Origin: Artemia franciscana
Taxonomy: Eukaryota > Arthropoda > Branchiopoda > Anostraca > Artemiidae
Direction of reading: 5' to 3'
Length of the DNA stretch: 64,000 bases
NCBI RefSeq assembly: GCF_032884065.1
Contig: NC_088872.1
Location: 11,209,654 to 11,273,653, forward strand
The notes beneath the pieces were generated by a model. That model searched no databases, was not told the origin of the DNA, and was given only the letters and a program-made list of their open reading frames with translations. Of the stretch, positions 60,878-64,000 are shown in pieces. Both the position numbers and the translations under genes were made by a program. The first letter of the stretch is position 1; every line of letters begins with the position of its first letter.

Positions 60878-61937
60878 CTAAAAAATAATAAGAGCTTATT
60901 AGCCCATTGAAACACTTGATTTCATCCTGAAAGAAAAAATTATATTTGTCTGAAAAAGAATACAATATTAGTCTGAAAATGTTTTAGGGATGCGCTTGCT
61001 TATACCTAAGAGTGTGCGTTCAGAGCTAGAAGGACCTCTCTACCACCTAAAAAGATGTAATGACCAGAAAGTATATCATACATGGACCCCCAGAAAGATA
61101 CGACGGATGTGTTGAGACCCTGCTACTACCTACTGCTGTAAAGATCAGAAATTATTCCACACAGGACCCCCCGAAGTTAGCTTTCCCATCCATAGACACC
61201 CTACTACGAGCAAAGAATTTAAAAGCCAGAAATTACAAAATGCACCATGGCAAATTGTTCCCCTCTTTACACTTCAGCTATTATAATGTTCTAAAGAGTC
61301 TTAAAACACATACGGACGGGGTGTTGGTTTACATTTTTGTTGTTTGCTCTAGTGTGCTCCCAAACAAATCCACCAACAAATCCTCGATTCACTCCTGTTC
61401 GTTATTGACGGCGTGGAAAAAGAGTGACAATTATCCCCTTGAAGCATTTATGATTTTAAGCTCTGAAAAAGGATTTATATTAAGCTGAAAAATAGAATTC
61501 TTTTTTCTAGGACTTGAGGACTAGGATCCTTAACTCCACTTTTTAGAGGCATAGCCTCCTTCTAAAAGTAAAACGCTACTAAAATACTGTTCGGTAATTC
61601 ACATAGATAGGCTTCTTTGAAAAATAACGGCCGAAATTTCTAGCTAATTATACCATTTTAAAGCAGGATTGGTCAACAAAAATGTTTCTGGATGAAGCAC
61701 CTTATTTTCAAAACGGTACTAATCGCTAGAATAATGGATTCACCATAGTGAAATATGTCAAGTTTCTAGCGTTAGAGCATGATGAAAAGTCCATTTCCTT
61801 TTGGACCAAGGAGCTCTTCAAAAACTATGAGGAGGGATCCTGTATTAGGATGAATAGAATATACATTAGGTAGAAAAAATGAAAAGTTTTTACCACCAAT
61901 ATAAGCTTTTCGACCAATATCAAATAATTTTACTTAC
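60878..61937. other. Putative intron of the broken minus-strand gene
   Basis: This lies between a consensus donor (TAC/GTAAGTAA, minus strand at 61937) and the acceptor at 60878. A 142-codon plus frame (61060-61488, starting MTRKYIIHGPPERYDGC) overlaps it. That frame has fairly normal composition but no recognisable domain, and is left unassigned. Confidence 0.4.
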
Positions 61938-62212
61938 GTAAGAATTGCCATCTCCATCTTGTATTTTAGGCTTACAAGGGCAGGCAACTTCATTGTCATC
62001 GGTCTGGGGAAACCTAAAAGGGGTGGCAACTCCATCTTCACCAACCGTAGGCGGCAAAAGTCTTGACGACGCCGCAGCTTCTCTGCCTTGGGTATTGGGA
62101 GCTGAAGGGGTAGCATTTTCGCCCTGTAATGGGACTGCATCTTGGCGTTCGGCACGTGCGGGTCAGCTTTCGTCTTCGCCCTCTTACTGGGAGATTCATC
62201 TCAGAATTTGTC
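61938..62212 (-). pseudogene. First identified exon of a broken unknown gene
   Basis: An acceptor (TTGTATTTCTTCTAG) at 62213 and a consensus donor after TCTTAC bound 275 nt. The frame ending in phase 0 at the donor reads ERQDAVPLQGENATPSAPNT, then VGEDGVATPFRFPQTDDNEV and ACPCKPKIQDGDGNSY. Upstream of it that frame has TGA codons, while another frame reads DESPSKRAKTKADPHV, again suggesting one lost or gained base. Together they look like a disordered, basic-then-acidic nuclear-type segment. The phase matches the 60877 exon. Confidence 0.5.
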
Positions 62213-62567
62213 CTAGAAGAAATACAATTTTAGTTTTTCATAAATTTAAAAAAATACATCTTATTTTCAACATGCCCCTGCTTAAATTTAACTCTCCCAT
62301 ATTGTGTCTCCGCTATTGTGACCCATCCCTTCCATATCAGCGTTAGAAACATCTCCCCTTCTCCAAATTAAATTGTTAATTTTTGAAGTTGTTTTCACGC
62401 CCCACGACGACAAAAGAAACTTACTTGTTAAAAGAATAAGTCCTTCTGATGTCAGAGAATTTTAGTGCATCAATTCCAGGCCAAGGATTTGAAATCCAGA
62501 CCGCAATGCAACAATCAATTGAGAATACAGAGCTTCGGTTAGACCCGAGTACACCGATTCGCAGTTA
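62213..62567. other. Spacer before an element copy
   Basis: Nothing recognised. The last bases (CGATTCGCAGTTATCAAACA) resemble the flank of copy IV (GGAACCAATTATCAAACA), so a few bases upstream of the hairpin may belong to the element or its target preference. Confidence 0.4.
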
Positions 62568-63395
62568 TCAAACAGTTCGTGGTAACGAACTGTAGTAAGG
62601 AGTGATCCGGCTCAATAGTAACCAAAACTCTAAAAAATTGAATTTTGATATCAATAGCTACATCAAATGAATAGCATTTTAATGCTGATTTTAAATATAT
62701 AAGTTTGATCAAGTTTAGTCTTAGCCATCAAAAGTTACGAGCCTGAGAAAATTTGCCTTATTTAGGAAAATAGGGGGAAACACCCCCCAAAAGTCGTAGG
62801 ATCTTAACGAAAATGACACCATCAGATTCAGAGTATCAGAGAACCCTACTGTAGAAGTTTCAAGCTCCTATCTACAAAAATGTGGAATTTTGCATTTTTT
62901 GCCAGAAGACACATCACGGGTGCGTGTTTATTTGTTTTTTTTTTTTTGTTTTTTTTCCCAGGGGTCATCGTATCGACCAAGTGGTCCTAGAATGTCGCAA
63001 GAGGGCTCATTCTAACGGAAATGAAAAGTTCTAGTGCCCTTTTTAAGTGACCAAAAAAATTGGAGGGCATCTAGGCCCCCTCCTACGCTCATTTTTTCCC
63101 AAAGTCAACGGATCAAAATTTTGAGATAACCATTTTGTTCAGCATAGTCGAAAATCATAATAACTATGTATTTGGGGATGACTTACTCCCCCACAGTCCC
63201 TGGGGGAGGGGCTGCAAGTTACAAACTTCAACCAGTGTTTACATATAATAATGGTTATTGGGAAGTGTACAGACGTTTTCAGGGGGATTTTTTTGGTTTT
63301 GGGGGTAGGGTTGAGGAAGGGGGCTATGTGGGAGGATCTTTCCTTGGAGAAATATGCCATGGGGGGAAAAATTCAATGAAAAGGGCGCAGGACGA
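62568..63395 (+). mobile_element. 1.7-kb foldback element, 3'-truncated copy
   Basis: The 5' end is complete (TCAAACAGTTCGTGGTAACG). The body follows through GATCAAGTTTAGTCTTAGCC, CGGGTGCGTGTTTATTTG, CTAGTGCCCTTTTTAAGTGA and CTCCCCCACAGTCCCTGGGG. It ends abruptly at about 63395 after GAAAAGGGCGCAGGAC, just before the foldbacks would begin. Confidence 0.9.
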
Positions 63396-63726
63396 ATCTG
63401 ATCACGTTAGAAAAAAAACGTCAAATTCAGAGCTTAATATACAATGCTGGGTGTTCGGAGCCTCTCCATTATGGAGTATAATTTGAAAATAACACAACTA
63501 TACGAGCGATAAAACATATATACCACAACCATAACTCAACTAACGAAAGAACTGCTAAGAGATAACACAACTATAAAGCGAAAACAGGTGAAAACTAACG
63601 GGAAAATAAACGAACTAAGAGGTGGAAGGGGCCCAGAGAAAAAATATAATCCTTTTTCAATTTTGAGCCTAACTTCCGCAAAGGAGTAATAATGTCAGAA
63701 GCCCCGAAATACCGAATTATTTTCTT
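63396..63726. other. Spacer, nothing recognised
   Basis: AT-rich, with AACACAACTATA repeated at 63490 and 63564. A 62-codon minus frame has no support. Confidence 0.4.
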
Positions 63727-64000
63727 TTCAAACAGTTCGTGGTAAAGAACTGTAGTAAGGGGCGACCCGGCTCGATAGTACACGGAACTCTAAAAAACGA
63801 AATTTTGATGCTAAAAGATACATCAAAAGAATCTAATTTTCACGCTGATTCTAAATATATAAGTTTCAATTAATTTAGTCGTTGTCATCAAAAGTTACGA
63901 GCCTGAGAAAATTTGCCCTATTTTGGAAAAAAGGGGGAAACATCCCCTAGAAGTCATAGAATCTTAACGAAAATCACACTATCGCATTCGGCATATCAGA
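63727..64000 (+). mobile_element. 1.7-kb foldback element, 5' part, cut by the window edge
   Basis: It starts TCAAACAGTTCGTGGTAAAG and continues with GGGGCGACCCGGCTCGATAG, TACGAGCCTGAGAAAATTTG and CATCCCCTAGAAGTCATAGA to the end of the window. It follows the truncated copy at 62568 in the same orientation. Confidence 0.9.

Noticed and set aside
61060..61488. 142-codon plus-strand open frame
   Set aside because: It falls in the putative intron of a minus-strand gene, has no domain I recognise, and lacks promoter or splice support. It remains possible but was not annotated as a gene.

Overview
This is a gene-poor, AT-rich stretch of a eukaryotic nuclear genome. Candidate exons are short and sit between GT/AG splice signals. 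Most other sequence is transposable-element debris: non-LTR retrotransposons (LINEs), tRNA-derived SINEs, Helitron helicase remnants, MITE-like elements and foldback palindromes. Seven long (TA)n arrays are present. There is no sign of a bacterial or viral genome, and most long open frames are products of simple repeats. The repeat mix suggests an invertebrate, probably an arthropod. A branchiopod crustacean such as Artemia is my weak guess and is not shown by the sequence.

Host-gene signal. Three plus-strand exons (2973-3155, 6532-6626, 12277-12472) have good splice sites and fully compatible phases, so they look like consecutive exons of one unrecognised membrane-protein gene. Its introns hold a 12-unit minisatellite, three tandem SINEs, a hAT-like element and an antisense LINE. 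A minus-strand exon at 18346-18462 has excellent splice sites and belongs to another unknown gene. A broken two-exon minus-strand gene lies at 60598-62212. Several weaker exon candidates are listed with low confidence.

Mobile elements. LINE reverse-transcriptase pieces occur at 10.1-12.2, 16.9-17.5, 21.4-22.0, 25.0-25.5, 27.1-27.5, 28.7-29.9 and 35.1-38.5 kb. The best preserved is at 35098-37131; it has a premature stop and an Asn in place of the motif A Asp. At 51.9-54.3 kb a duplicated Helitron helicase C-terminal fragment is embedded among (TA)n arrays, a GC-rich hairpin, a minisatellite and a tRNA-like sequence.

Dominant structure. A non-coding element of about 1.7 kb recurs across the window. 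It has a 5' mini-hairpin, a conserved body, and two successive 3' foldback palindromes built around the motif ACTTTAGCGTAAAGAG. Near-full copies are at 22945-24751, 42664-44335, 44410-46113 (reversed) and 57217-58940, with older or truncated copies at 13.1, 14.2, 49.2, 50.6, 62.6 and 63.7 kb. Body-related tandem arrays lie at 29.9-31.5 and 60.3-60.5 kb. Within each copy the two palindrome arms match each other even where copies differ. This is the strongest candidate for an undescribed system here. Its transposition mechanism cannot be settled from the sequence alone.
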